DNA from: Sporosarcina aquimarina
GTDB lineage: Bacteria; Bacillota; Bacilli; Bacillales_A; Planococcaceae
Reading direction: 5' to 3'
Length of the DNA stretch: 64,000 nucleotides
Assembly: GCF_019748715.1 (NCBI RefSeq)
Contig: NZ_JACLBZ010000009.1
Coordinates: 1-64,000 of the forward strand
Part shown: positions 56,301-64,000 of the stretch, piece after piece
How the letters are laid out: each line of letters starts with the position of its first letter
Numbering within the stretch: position 1 is the first letter of the stretch
Translations under genes and position numbers: made by a program
The notes under the pieces: generated by a model
What the model was told of the DNA's origin: nothing
Databases searched by the model: none
Seen by the model: only the letters and a program-made list of their open reading frames with translations

Positions 56301-57106
56301 GCATCATCAATCCATGCCTCATCTGCTTTCGCCGTGTCAAGAAGCGGCAGCGGACCGTCATTCATCTCAGCAAGTCGCTGCAAATCCTGCGCCACTGTCT
56401 TCGCTTCTTCCAACGTATGTCGGATAGCCAATTTTAGCGGCTCGATAAATGATAATTCATCAATCGTTGCGTTATCTCCGATTTCATATTGTTGCGGAAT
56501 CATCTGGAGCCATTCAGCAGGATTCGGATGAACGCGTGAATAATCATATAACCGGTCAATCAATGTCTCGATCGCCTGGTCGTTACGGTCCGCGGTAAAA
56601 CTATCACTCAGTCGATAGATCGCTTCCGGGTCCGGCTGGCCATAGGCATCCTCAAGCACCAATGCAATCGTATCATCACGCAATACCGCAGCTTCTGTTG
56701 GATCTGCAATACGGAATCCGGGATCGATGTCGAGCACGTAGGAGTATTGCCGGACGACTTGCAGGCAGAAGGAGTGCAACGAAGATATTTGAGCTTTATT
56801 CAGCAAATTCAACTGTCTGCGCAAATGCACCGAAGTTGGATCGTTCAAAATAGCTTCTTCCAGCGCACTGGCCATACGATGACGCATTTCTGCCGCAGCT
56901 GCATTCGTGAACGTCACGACAAGCAGCTGGTCGACGTCAATCGGCTGTTCTGTATTCAACACTTTTTCAATCATCCTCGTAATGAGGACTTTTGTTTTTC
57001 CTGAACCTGCCGCGGCTGACACGAGAAGGTCTTTGCCGGATGCATAAATGGCTTTCCACTGTTCATCCGTGAACGTCTCATGTGGCGGTTTAACGGGAAT
57101 TTTCAT
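53396..57106 (-). CDS. addA: ATP-dependent helicase/nuclease subunit A (AddA)
   Basis: 1236-aa UvrD-like helicase plus nuclease, partner of AddB in processing DNA double-strand ends for RecA loading. Walker A SAAAGSGKTKVL (about residues 32-43), Walker B VDEYQDVN (about 410), helicase motif IV-VI segments TIHSSKGLEFPYVF and YVAMTRAKEHLEL, and C-terminal RecB-type nuclease WVLVDYKTDQV. ATG 10 nt after AAGGAG; overlaps the addB 3' end by 17 nt. Confidence 0.96.
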   Translation of the reverse strand: MKIPVKPPHETFTDEQWKAIYASGKDLLVSAAAGSGKTKVLITRMIEKVLNTEQPIDVDQLLVVTFTNAAAAEMRHRMASALEEAILNDPTSVHLRRQLNLLNKAQISSLHSFCLQVVRQYSYVLDIDPGFRIADPTEAAVLRDDTIALVLEDAYGQPDPEAIYRLSDSFTADRNDQAIETLIDRLYDYSRVHPNPAEWLQMIPQQYEIGDNATIDELSFIEPLKLAIRHTLEEAKTVAQDLQRLAEMNDGPLPLLDTAKADEAWIDDALEYVINGNWEDVYAYFQTLKWMKAGMIKKDSCDEELAKRGKAMRESVKKIVNALKETYFTRTPERLLEEIRLMAPLMQTLVELVEDFAVRYQALKEERGLVDFSDLEHYALQILSDEKDGKLVPSDIAMDYQNRFAEVLVDEYQDVNFLQEAILQLIKQGGEADGNLFMVGDVKQSIYRFRLAEPGLFLGKYERFTAEPLDQGLKIDLNANFRSRTEVLNATNFIFKQIMGVRVGEIEYDDAAALKYGAQYPEKEVAAGLTILYENEEDADLSEEQEAQQELKKSQAEARFIAQKIKQWQANKEQVADAFSGKKRPLEYRDIVILMRSMTWSSEIADELKAAGIPVYVELSSGYFDAIEVMIMLNTLRVIDNPYQDIPLVSVLRAPFVGMTENELAQIRLAKPNAPFYEAVQTFIQTGGAGVEPVTQEKLQRFFLRLEDWRNMARHGSLSDLIWKVYQDTFYYEMVGILPNGKQRQANLRALHDRAMAYEKTSFRGLFRFLRFIDRMQKRGDDLGEARFMSEKENVVRIMTIHSSKGLEFPYVFLAGMGRPFNKMDFHQPYLFDQHFGLAVKAIDPEKRITFTSLPFLAVKEKKELEMRAEEMRVLYVAMTRAKEHLELIASVKDIEKAVSQWQEAQLLDPSAPLPEYKRSRAAGYLDWIGPAIARHIDFGKFGKAVGGELMDDPSSWDVNAYPFSAFHSSDAVEVDDWIPLDSEASFTADSQLVETIQHRFEARYPYEHAVEMPSKQSVSELKRIALLELERGDADPFEERSPEITNKPSFLHDRPSFLQQRSLTKAEVGTAMHTVMQHIDLKRPLNVTQASEFVEELEKRELLTKEEVAAVDADAIVRFYGTSLGKRLQQADQVLREMPFTYALPAEQGEFQLLQGIADCLFHEDGEWVLVDYKTDQVSGFHSEKALSNEMQKRYGTQLNLYKNVLQSILAIEIKEMLLYLFDGAKTIRLQEELV

Positions 57107-60100
57107 CGCAGCCTATCTCCTTCCGCATTTTATCTAATGATTCTTCAGGCTTAAACGCCGTATAGTTTCGTGCCGGCTGTGTCGGATCGGTCCGATCAAA
57201 CTGGCAAATCGATTGATACGAGCAAAATTGACATGGCATATGCTCTTTCAGGCGGTACGGGTACACTCGCGTATCCCCTGCAAGCATGCCATCTCCCGCC
57301 TGTTGATGCCGTTTGCGGACGAATGAACGCATCATATTTAAGTCTTCCGTAGGTACCACTTTCGACGTGGAATAAAAGGAGCCGTCTTTTTTCAGCCGTG
57401 CCGGGATAATGAGCGATTCACTCTCAATATTGTCATCCATTGCAAGCGCCACTTCGGCATCTTCCACGATATACCCTTGCATTTTGTACGATTTCATCAA
57501 CTCTTTTTCCACTGCATCCTCGGCGAGCTCTTTCGTCAAGCGCAGCATCGGATTGTGCACATACATATAGAGCACGCCCGCCGGATCCGCATGGACACCG
57601 AGCCAATCCTCTGCGTGTTCGAGCGCCACATCTAAATACGTCAGCATCTGAAGCGACAGTCCGTAATACACTTCGGTCAAATCAAGCGCACGAGCGGAAG
57701 ATTTATAATCGACGACACGCAAGAACGTCTGATCATCCTTCTTCATCGTATCGATGCGATCAATCCGTCCTCTGATTTTCATTTGCTGACCTTGTTTCAA
57801 ATGAATTTCAAGCGGCGGAATTTCTTCATTCGGACCGAATCCTGCTTCAATGGCAATCGGTGTGAATCTTGAATTGCGGGCTTGTGACTGCAAGGCACGG
57901 ATCGTCCGCTGAATAATTTGCATCAGCTTCCGCTGAATATACGCATACCGCTGACTGGACAGCAAGATCCGATGGAAGAACATTGGCGTCAACGCTTCAA
58001 TCGCCTCTCGTCCAAGCTGCCAGCACTGTTCTTTCGTCAGAGATGCCCACGATAATCCTCGCTTCATCACTTCATCCGATACCCACTTTAGGGCGGCATG
58101 GAATAGATCCCCAATATCGGGTGCTTCCAAATGGAACTCAAAACGCTCCTGCAAGCCAAGTCCGTACGTCGTGAAATGCTGGAACGGACAACTATAATAC
58201 GATTCGATACGGGAAACACTCGTCGTAAAAGACGAACCATATAAACCAGCTGTCAGATGTGGATCGAGCATTTCGGTTTTCTGCCGTTTCAGCGCCGGCT
58301 GTACGATCGACTGAATGATCGACGACCACAGCGGATCCTCTTTATAATAAGCGAGCACCGCCTGCCACTCCGGTGCAATGGCCTCCTGCGAACTGGCCTG
58401 TCGCATGACACGCACCGCATAGGACAACGCGACTTTCGGATGCTCGATATAGTGCATCTTGTCTTCCGTATCGGGCAATTCCGTCGGCTCAATCACCGCT
58501 AACTCAACCGGAATGCCCGCTGAAATCTGTTGCAATCTCGGAATATAAAGAGACGGAATCAACGCTTTTCCTTCTTCATCCGCAATCGGATAACTGACAG
58601 TCAATCGCTCACTTGCTCCGGTGAATGCACGATAAACCATATACGACTCACGCATGAGTAGCATTTTCGAAGTTGGCGCAAGCGTGATACCGAGTTCACT
58701 GAACAATTCGCGGTCGCCATCGGACAGCAGTCCTTCCCGGTCACTCCGCAACGGCAAAACACCTTCATTCGCACCGAGGACGAAAAGCGCCTCAACATCC
58801 ATCGAATTAAACAACTCCACCGTCGTAACGGTCACTTGATCGAGCGATGGCGGAATGAGTTTGAACTCCAGCGTATCAAAACCTTCATCCAAAATTTTAA
58901 TGGCTGCCTCAACCGGCAATTCCTTATCCCCAAACATCAAGACAAACTGATCCAGCACATTGATCCAGCTATTCCATGCTTGCTCATGCTCTGCCGCCGC
59001 ACGCAGTCTGTGCTCACTCCGCTCTTCCTTCTGCAACTCTACCATCTTGTCATAGACATTCAGCGACTCCATCGCGAAAAACAATGCTTCCGCCACGTCG
59101 CGTCCTGTTTTTGCTTTTTTTAACTGCTTTTCTAATTGCAAAATCGGGTCTCGAATCAAATCACGCGTTTCCGCATACTCCGCCTGCATTGCCAACTCTT
59201 CATCGGTTTGAACCGGACGAATCATTTCAAGACCGCGGTAGCGGTTGACCTTCCAGCGTTCTTCATCAAGCCAACGTGAACTGCCATGAATTCCTTTAGC
59301 CAGCACGAAGTTCTCCAACCGATCCGCCCGTTCCCTCCATACCCGCTTATTTTCATTCACCGGGAAGAACAAATCGGTTTTCACAGCACGGAACACTGCT
59401 TCATACGACCAATCCGTCCGCACCGCCTCGAGCAGTGAACGCGCAAACTCAATGAGCGGATGATGGAGCATCGGTTTTTTCTGACTGATGAAAACTGGGA
59501 TATCGTATTGAGAAAAGATCGTCTGAATCAATTCGTCATAAACATCTGGCTGTCTATAGACGACAGCCATGCCGCGGTAACGTTTGCCTTCACGCATCAT
59601 TTTACGAATCGAACGCGCCACTGCGTGAACTTCTGCTCGTCGGTTCGTCGCTTCGATCAATTGGATATGACCTTCCGCTTCGTTCGGCACTGGAGGATAG
59701 CGATCGAACTGCGCCTCTAAATGCTGGAGTTCCTCATTCGTAAAACGTTTCATTTCAGTTAAATGAATCCGTTTTTCCATGTCTACAGAATCGCTATGAG
59801 CGAGCTGCTGCAGCATCGAATATTGTTGCTCCGCGGTATAGAACAGTTCATGTTCCCCGCTGTGCAGCCTGTCCTCCATCGGCAATACGACGGTGACCCG
59901 CTTGGTAAATTTCATGAATTGATTGATGATATTGTATTCCTGTGTGGTAAAGTCTCCAAAGCCATCGATATAGACCGATGCATCTTTCAGCCACTCTGCA
60001 AAAGGGATTTGCTCAGCTAAAGCTGTAAGCTGTCCTTCGCTGTCCATAAACGTAGTACCCAGACGCTCTTCGATTTTCTGAAGCAAAAGCTGAAGATCAT

Positions 60101-60581
60101 GTGCTTTGTCCTGCAGTATCCGCGGAGCTTGTTTGTCTTCGAGCAGAGTTGTCAGTTCAGCAAATGCCTGCTGATCGATGCAGTATTTGCTGAATTCTTT
60201 CATGACGTCGCTGATTTGCTCAGCAAAGCCATGTTTTGAAGCGGCTTGTTTAAATAAGCGGAATGAATCTTTATTTTCCTCCAGCACGCTGCGCACGAGC
60301 ATGCGATAGCCGAAGCTGTCGACTTCTTCCCTAGTGATGCCGCCAACTTCTTGCAGCACGCGCCAGGCCAGACGTTTGAACGTCAATACTTGGGCGCGGA
60401 TCATCCCCGATAATCCAAATTTTGTAGATAGGCTATATTCCATCGAGTAGGATAGCTGATCGGGTACGATAACAATGATCGGTGGCCCCATCGGCCGCTC
60501 CTTTAACTCTTCCGCAATTTCCCTTTCGATAAAGGTGGTCTTTCCTGTCCCGGATCGACCAGTCACAAAACGCAACGACAT
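57090..60581 (-). CDS. addB: ATP-dependent helicase/deoxyribonuclease subunit B (AddB)
   Basis: 1163-aa subunit with an inactivated-helicase core that recognises Chi and a second nuclease domain. Walker A GRSGTGKTTF at residues 8-17, nuclease motif LRVVDYKSSARALD, and four Cys of the iron-sulfur staple: one in YYSCPFQHF and three in the C-terminal PCQFCSYQSICQF. ATG after AGAAAGGAGAGAGAAAG. First gene of addB-addA-DUF418. Confidence 0.96.
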   Translation of the reverse strand: MSLRFVTGRSGTGKTTFIEREIAEELKERPMGPPIIVIVPDQLSYSMEYSLSTKFGLSGMIRAQVLTFKRLAWRVLQEVGGITREEVDSFGYRMLVRSVLEENKDSFRLFKQAASKHGFAEQISDVMKEFSKYCIDQQAFAELTTLLEDKQAPRILQDKAHDLQLLLQKIEERLGTTFMDSEGQLTALAEQIPFAEWLKDASVYIDGFGDFTTQEYNIINQFMKFTKRVTVVLPMEDRLHSGEHELFYTAEQQYSMLQQLAHSDSVDMEKRIHLTEMKRFTNEELQHLEAQFDRYPPVPNEAEGHIQLIEATNRRAEVHAVARSIRKMMREGKRYRGMAVVYRQPDVYDELIQTIFSQYDIPVFISQKKPMLHHPLIEFARSLLEAVRTDWSYEAVFRAVKTDLFFPVNENKRVWRERADRLENFVLAKGIHGSSRWLDEERWKVNRYRGLEMIRPVQTDEELAMQAEYAETRDLIRDPILQLEKQLKKAKTGRDVAEALFFAMESLNVYDKMVELQKEERSEHRLRAAAEHEQAWNSWINVLDQFVLMFGDKELPVEAAIKILDEGFDTLEFKLIPPSLDQVTVTTVELFNSMDVEALFVLGANEGVLPLRSDREGLLSDGDRELFSELGITLAPTSKMLLMRESYMVYRAFTGASERLTVSYPIADEEGKALIPSLYIPRLQQISAGIPVELAVIEPTELPDTEDKMHYIEHPKVALSYAVRVMRQASSQEAIAPEWQAVLAYYKEDPLWSSIIQSIVQPALKRQKTEMLDPHLTAGLYGSSFTTSVSRIESYYSCPFQHFTTYGLGLQERFEFHLEAPDIGDLFHAALKWVSDEVMKRGLSWASLTKEQCWQLGREAIEALTPMFFHRILLSSQRYAYIQRKLMQIIQRTIRALQSQARNSRFTPIAIEAGFGPNEEIPPLEIHLKQGQQMKIRGRIDRIDTMKKDDQTFLRVVDYKSSARALDLTEVYYGLSLQMLTYLDVALEHAEDWLGVHADPAGVLYMYVHNPMLRLTKELAEDAVEKELMKSYKMQGYIVEDAEVALAMDDNIESESLIIPARLKKDGSFYSTSKVVPTEDLNMMRSFVRKRHQQAGDGMLAGDTRVYPYRLKEHMPCQFCSYQSICQFDRTDPTQPARNYTAFKPEESLDKMRKEIGCDENSR

Positions 60582-60680
60582 CTTTCTCTCTCCTTTCTAT
60601 CCTTGTAAGGTATGGTGAATGTATTTACAGAAAAGCTGGCTAAAATCCAGCGAGCTAGTGTATGGCGGAAGAAGCGTCGG

Positions 60681-60787
60681 CATTGGACTCACTTCGGCGC
60701 TTGCGGATGGCTCCCGTAATGAGCCAGTCAGGAAGATCGCCTGTCTGTCTCATCACTCCGCCTACCGCTTGTAAGGCGCCTTCGTTT
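60681..60787 (-). repeat. Interspersed repeat R1, copy 3
   Basis: Reverse orientation: GACTCACTTCGGCGCTTGCGG through CGCTTGTAAGGCGCCTTCG. Lies upstream of addB; nearly identical to the other R1 copies. Confidence 0.8.
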
Positions 60788-60887
60788 GATATGTTGAGAA
60801 ACACATAGCCTAAGCTGTCTTTCACTACTTAGTAGATGTCAATTAGTTCTATTTTTAAATACTATACTCACTAAATTAGCAACACAA

Positions 60888-61058
60888 GCGAAGCCGCAAC
60901 TGCGGGGTCAGCCGTTGCCGTGAGCCAACTAGCGCTCTTTGCTAGTTGGCTCATGGCTGAAGGCAATCCCCCAGTGGCGTAGCGGTGACAAAGTACGGTC
61001 CTCCGCTCCTTACCAGAACCCATTATAAGTCGGGCAACCGTAACAGCAAAAAGAGTAA
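60888..61058 (-). repeat. Interspersed repeat R2, fullest copy
   Basis: Begins GCGAAGCCGCAACTGCGGGG; contains a perfect 12-bp hairpin GAGCCAACTAGC (60922-60933) / GCTAGTTGGCTC (60941-60952); then CCCCCAGTGGCGTAGCGGTG and a tail CCAGAACCCATTATAAGTCG. Directly abuts the next R1 copy. Confidence 0.75.
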
Positions 61059-61060
61059 GC

Positions 61061-61168
61061 CCATTGGACTCACTTCGGCGCTTGCGGATGGCTACCACAA
61101 TGAGCCAATCAGGAAGAGCGCCTGTTTGTCTCATTGCTCCGCCTACCGCTTGTAAGGCGCCTACGTTT
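61061..61168 (-). repeat. Interspersed repeat R1, copy 4
   Basis: Reverse-strand copy ending CTTGTAAGGCGCCTACGTTT. Together with the flanking R2 copies it makes a tandem of two R2-spacer-R1 units between addB and yhjE; the 846-bp gap (60582-61427) holds no other feature than these and the yhjE terminator. Confidence 0.8.
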
Positions 61169-61269
61169 GGTAAGTGAAAGCACTTGGTATATCTATTTGC
61201 ACATTGGATTCTATTAATGAGCTGGATGCTGAGACCTTCCCATTTTAAACGCCACTCTCGTTATTTTAA

Positions 61270-61365
61270 CCACTCCAGCGAAGCCGCAACTGCGGGGTCG
61301 GCCGGAGCCATGAGACAACTAGCGCCCTTTGCCAGAACCCACTATCAGTCGAGCGACGAAACAAC
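61270..61365 (-). repeat. Interspersed repeat R2, shortened copy
   Basis: GCGAAGCCGCAACTGCGGGG at the left, then CATGAGACAACTAGCGCCC and CCAGAACCCACTATCAGTCG; the hairpin right arm and the CCAGTGGCG block are deleted. Confidence 0.7.
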
Positions 61366-61424
61366 AAAAAAATCCTGTCGACTCCTTTCCTTCATTGTAC
61401 CGAAAGAAAAGATAGACAGGAAAT
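61364..61424 (-). terminator. Terminator of yhjE
   Basis: Outer arms TCCTGTC / GACAGGA, a second imperfect stem of C/T- and G/A-rich strands inside, and a TTTTTTTG tail on the minus strand. Confidence 0.7.
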
Positions 61425-61427
61425 ATT

Positions 61428-62063
61428 TTAAACGTTTTTCTTATCCGACTGCCCCAAAGTGGAGAAACTCTTAAAATCTTCCTCCACCTTCTTCGCCAGC
61501 CTGCGCTCAAACCACTTACCAACCAACCACAACAGGAAAATTAGGAAAAACATAATCAACGTGCGAATCGGATTCGTAAACAACGCACGTATATCATGCC
61601 CGATATACGTAATCATCAAAATCATGACCAACTTACCAAGCATCAACGCAAACAAAAAATTCTTCTTATTCATATTTGACAAACCCGCCACTAAATTAAC
61701 AACCGAAGAAGGAGTGAATGGAAAGCAAAGCAAAATGAACAACGGACCGAATCCATTGCGTTCCACCCATCGAATCAACTTCTGCACACGCACCGGCTTT
61801 GTCAAAAACGTGAAAAAGCGATTATCCCCGTACTTCCGAATGAGCAAGAACACCGCATACGACCCTGCCACCGTACCTGCCCATGAAAGCAGGAAACCTT
61901 GCCAAAAACCAAACGCCAGAGCATTTGCGATGACGAACACGACCAACGGCAGAAATGGCAAAAACGCCTCCAAAAAAGGCGGGATTAAGCCCATATAAAA
62001 CCCAATCGACTCATATTGCCTTGCCAATTCCTCCACTTTATCAATTGATAGCCATTCCTTCAT
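61428..62063 (-). CDS. TVP38/TMEM64 (DedA-like, VTT) membrane protein, YhjE-like
   Basis: 211-aa protein with about five helices and the VTT core: FLPLVVFVIANALAFGF, WAGTVAGSYAVFLLIRKYG, NGFGPLFILLCFPFTPSSVVNLVAGLS-type segment (split motif GPLF and PFTPSS), and a basic C-terminus. Relatives act in lipid/undecaprenyl-phosphate handling or membrane homeostasis. In B. subtilis yhjE is also close to addBA. ATG before KEWLSI, 8 nt after GAGGG. Confidence 0.85.
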   Translation of the reverse strand: MKEWLSIDKVEELARQYESIGFYMGLIPPFLEAFLPFLPLVVFVIANALAFGFWQGFLLSWAGTVAGSYAVFLLIRKYGDNRFFTFLTKPVRVQKLIRWVERNGFGPLFILLCFPFTPSSVVNLVAGLSNMNKKNFLFALMLGKLVMILMITYIGHDIRALFTNPIRTLIMFFLIFLLWLVGKWFERRLAKKVEEDFKSFSTLGQSDKKNV

Positions 62064-62194
62064 CGCAAACACCCTCACCGTTTAAAGTTCAATTAAATAT
62101 GTTTACTTCTCCATATAATTGCAAAAGTCCCTAGCATCTGTCCATTTATAGTATAATAGCAGAAAGATTCTGATAGAAAGATGGGCTGCTTCAT

Positions 62195-62917
62195 ATGAAT
62201 ACAACTTTTTCTCAAGGCCTGAAAGCAGGATCGAGCATCGCCATCGGCTACTTTCCGGTTGCCTTAACGTTCGGACTGCTTGCTAAAACAACTGGACTGT
62301 CTATGATCGAAGCGACTGCTATGAGTTTGATTGTCTACGCAGGGGCTTCGCAATATATGGCACTTAGCCTGATCGCAACAGGCGTAGCACCTTGGCTCGT
62401 CGTCATGAATACATTTATCGTCAACATACGCCATTTCCTGATGACCGCTTCATTAAGCGAAAAAGTGGAACCGGCACCGAAGTGGATGAAGGCGATTTAT
62501 GCATTCGGTATTACGGACGAGTCATTCTCCGTCCTGTCTACACAAAAAGGCAAGATCACGACAGCTTTCGCATTTGGCGTTGCCTCAATCGCCTATGGCA
62601 GCTGGGTTTTCTTCACTGCAGTAGGACATGTTATTGGCGCCAACCTTCCGCAATTTTTACAAAATGCGATGTCTGTGGCGCTCTATGCAATGTTTATCGG
62701 ATTGCTCGTCCCTTCGATGAAAGGCAATCGCAAAGTTGTCTTGCTTGCCGCAATCGGAGCTGCTATTCATTGCGTGTTGTATTACGGAAATCTGCTGTCC
62801 ACCGGATGGTCTATTCTGGTCGCAACACTCGGATCCGCTATTTTTGTAGAAATCATTTATGTAAAAAATAACAAGACAGTCGAACATTGGACTGTACAAA
62901 AGGAGGCGGATAACTGA
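62195..62917 (+). CDS. azlC: Branched-chain amino acid exporter large subunit AzlC
   Basis: 240-aa membrane protein with about seven helices. GSSIAIGYFPVALTFGLLAK, YAGASQYMALSLI and VNIRHFLMTASLSEKVE are AzlC hallmarks. Works with AzlD to export branched-chain amino acids or analogues. ATG behind a weak GAAAGATGGG; -10 TATAAT at 62152-62157. One-base overlap (TGATG) with azlD. Confidence 0.92.
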   Translation: MNTTFSQGLKAGSSIAIGYFPVALTFGLLAKTTGLSMIEATAMSLIVYAGASQYMALSLIATGVAPWLVVMNTFIVNIRHFLMTASLSEKVEPAPKWMKAIYAFGITDESFSVLSTQKGKITTAFAFGVASIAYGSWVFFTAVGHVIGANLPQFLQNAMSVALYAMFIGLLVPSMKGNRKVVLLAAIGAAIHCVLYYGNLLSTGWSILVATLGSAIFVEIIYVKNNKTVEHWTVQKEADN

Positions 62918-63219
62918 TGGGCGCTGCATATTGGTGGATGCTGCTCGGGATGGCGATCGCTACGTACGTGCCTCGAATGATTCCTTTGACGTTTTTGGAT
63001 GGAAAAGAGTTGCCGCCGATCGTCAGCGGGGTACTTCGCAATATTCCGTACGCTGTGCTTGGTGCGCTAATTTTCCCTGCGGTTCTTCATATCCAAGACA
63101 ATATCCTGTTCGGAGTCATCGGTGCCGTCACGGCTTTTGCTCTGTCTTTCATCGGACTCGATGTCATGTTCGTCGTTATAGGAACGATTGCAGTATTAGC
63201 TGTTTATAGTTTGTTTTAA
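62917..63219 (+). CDS. azlD: Branched-chain amino acid exporter small subunit AzlD
   Basis: 100 aa, about four helices; MIPLTFLDGKELPPIVSGVLRNIPYAVLGAL carries the AzlD core (AthroIPL-FL and R-IP-A). Coupled to azlC by overlap. Strong terminator follows. Confidence 0.92.
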   Translation: MGAAYWWMLLGMAIATYVPRMIPLTFLDGKELPPIVSGVLRNIPYAVLGALIFPAVLHIQDNILFGVIGAVTAFALSFIGLDVMFVVIGTIAVLAVYSLF

Positions 63220-63285
63220 TCGCTCTCTTATCTTAATTATCCCCGAAACACTCCTGACTAAAACAGAGAATGCAATTTTAGGAAC

Positions 63286-63331
63286 AAAAAGGCGGTCTTC
63301 AAAGAGTTATATGCTTTGAAAACCGCTTTTT
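63286..63331. terminator. Terminator between azlD and csbA
   Basis: AAAAGGCGGT-TTCAAAG / CTTTGAA-ACCGCTTTTTT stem; usable from both sides. Confidence 0.9.
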
Positions 63332-63583
63332 TCATTCCTCCATTTGGCTTCTCCGGGCATTGCGCACCATACGTGAAGCAAACCAAAACCCAACCGTTAA
63401 CGAGACTGCATCCGCTACGTAGAGCAGCCAATTATGCGTGTACCCTGCATAGACAGAGGCTGCAATTAAGGCCAATGTAAGGATGAGCCCTACCACATGA
63501 TGGAATGTCACCCTCGTAAAAAACACCACTAAAATTCCTGGCAACAATGTAGCAAGCAGAAGCTTCGTTTCAAAATCATGCAT
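63332..63583 (-). CDS. csbA: CsbA-family membrane protein (DUF2198)
   Basis: 83 aa, three membrane helices. LLPGILVVFFTRVTFHHVVGL, YAGYTHNWLLYVADAVSL match CsbA, a general-stress (sigma-B) protein of unknown function in B. subtilis. ATG 7-8 nt after AAAGGAG. 14 bp downstream of the minJ-like gene. Confidence 0.87.
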   Translation of the reverse strand: MHDFETKLLLATLLPGILVVFFTRVTFHHVVGLILTLALIAASVYAGYTHNWLLYVADAVSLTVGFWFASRMVRNARRSQMEE

Positions 63584-63597
63584 CGTACTCTCTCCTT

Positions 63598-64000
63598 TTA
63601 CCGCACGACTAGCATACCTAGACGGAAATGATCGTGGCGGTACAACACTTGTTGCTTCAGCCGCACTTCACCGTCACGGCCAATCACCTGCAAACGGCAA
63701 TGAGCAGCATTCACTTGTATCGCGTCATACAATTCACCTTCATTATGAATCGTAATACCGTTCACCGACTTAATCAGATCACCTGGAATAATTCCCATTT
63801 TTTCTGCTGGGGAATCCTCCAGTACAGTAACGACGAACACCCCTTCAGACTGCGGCACTAATATTAATGGCTTTTTGCGCTCGGAAACAGAGATCAAAAC
63901 AGACAGGAAGATACGACACAACACTCCCGCGATCAACGCGGCCCAACCAAGAATCGGCATCCATATCGCTCCGACGCCTATGGCTGCAACCGCAATCCCA
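63598..64000 (-). CDS. minJ: MinJ-like PDZ membrane protein, 3' part only
   Basis: The frame is open to the window edge, so only the last 134 or so residues are seen: membrane helices (GVGAIWMPILGWAALIAGVL, FLSVLISVS) then a PDZ domain (EGVFVVTVLEDSPAEKMGIIPGDLIKS-type fold with GDLIKSVNG, NEGELYDAI). This layout, several helices plus a C-terminal PDZ, and the csbA neighbour fit MinJ, which links DivIVA to MinD in division-site selection. Another PDZ membrane protein is possible without the N-terminus. Confidence 0.75.
   Translation of the reverse strand, partial: GIAVAAIGVGAIWMPILGWAALIAGVLCRIFLSVLISVSERKKPLILVPQSEGVFVVTVLEDSPAEKMGIIPGDLIKSVNGITIHNEGELYDAIQVNAAHCRLQVIGRDGEVRLKQQVLYRHDHFRLGMLVVR

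Noticed and set aside
61184-61474. 96-aa plus-strand frame upstream of yhjE end
   Set aside because: Runs through R2 and the yhjE terminator; no start signals.

Overview
The window looks like core chromosome of an endospore-forming, low-to-moderate GC Bacillota, most likely Planococcaceae (Sporosarcina or a close relative). The reasons are the spore genes (spoVAC-AD-AE, cotZ, cotO, spoVIF, yjcZ), the Bacillus/Staphylococcus-type locus yjbJ-yjbI-yjbH-pepF-coiA-mecA-spxA-trpS-fabF-fabH, a murE-prfC pair, and frequent TTG/GTG starts behind strong GGAGG ribosome sites. I see no prophage, transposase gene, CRISPR array or rRNA operon. One tRNA gene (tRNA-Val, GAC) is present.

Layout. 0-10 kb: swrC-like RND pump, prfC, murE, a PAS histidine kinase, and an aldehyde dehydrogenase converging on it. 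9.7-19 kb: cadA metal ATPase with promoter and palindrome, a LysE exporter, an RluA-type pseudouridine synthase next to tRNA-Val and flanked by a degenerate duplication of the tRNA 3' region, a 49-aa gene, and a TAXI-type TRAP transporter operon with a cre-like site in its promoter. 19-26 kb: pgpA/yutG, yjcH-yjcG-yjcF, then sporulation genes (orf103, spoVIF, yjcZ, spoVAE-AD-AC-yhcN-like, cotZ, cotO) with sigma-G and sigma-K promoters readable from sequence. 26-42 kb: mgtE, rluD, nadK, yjbL, yjbJ, yjbI-yjbH, pepF, coiA, mecA, spxA, T-box-controlled trpS, and fabH-fabF under a FapR box. 42-52 kb: yjzD, an N-domain-less clpB with a CtsR box, an rraA-like gene, yitW, yitV, yitU, degV, a membrane-anchored amylase-like protein with degenerate catalytic motifs, a 42-aa membrane peptide, yisL and yisK. 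52-64 kb: a DUF418 gene coupled to addAB, yhjE, azlCD, csbA and the 3' end of a minJ-like gene.

Several genes fall into functional groups. Spx, its adaptor YjbH (for ClpXP), MecA and a CtsR-controlled ClpB form a stress and proteolysis set. yhcN-like-spoVAC-AD-AE form one overlapping operon for dipicolinate handling and germination. fabH and fabF are fatty-acid elongation enzymes. addB-addA form the recombination helicase-nuclease.

Gene-poor gaps carry at least four interspersed repeat families. The most interesting (R4) occurs twice, both times directly 5' of a minus-strand biosynthetic gene (murE and fabF). It has a 33-nt identical block and several conserved palindromes with one compensatory change. 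A second is a composite R2-spacer-R1 unit of roughly 330 bp, filling the gaps at 35.6-36.2 kb and 60.6-61.4 kb.
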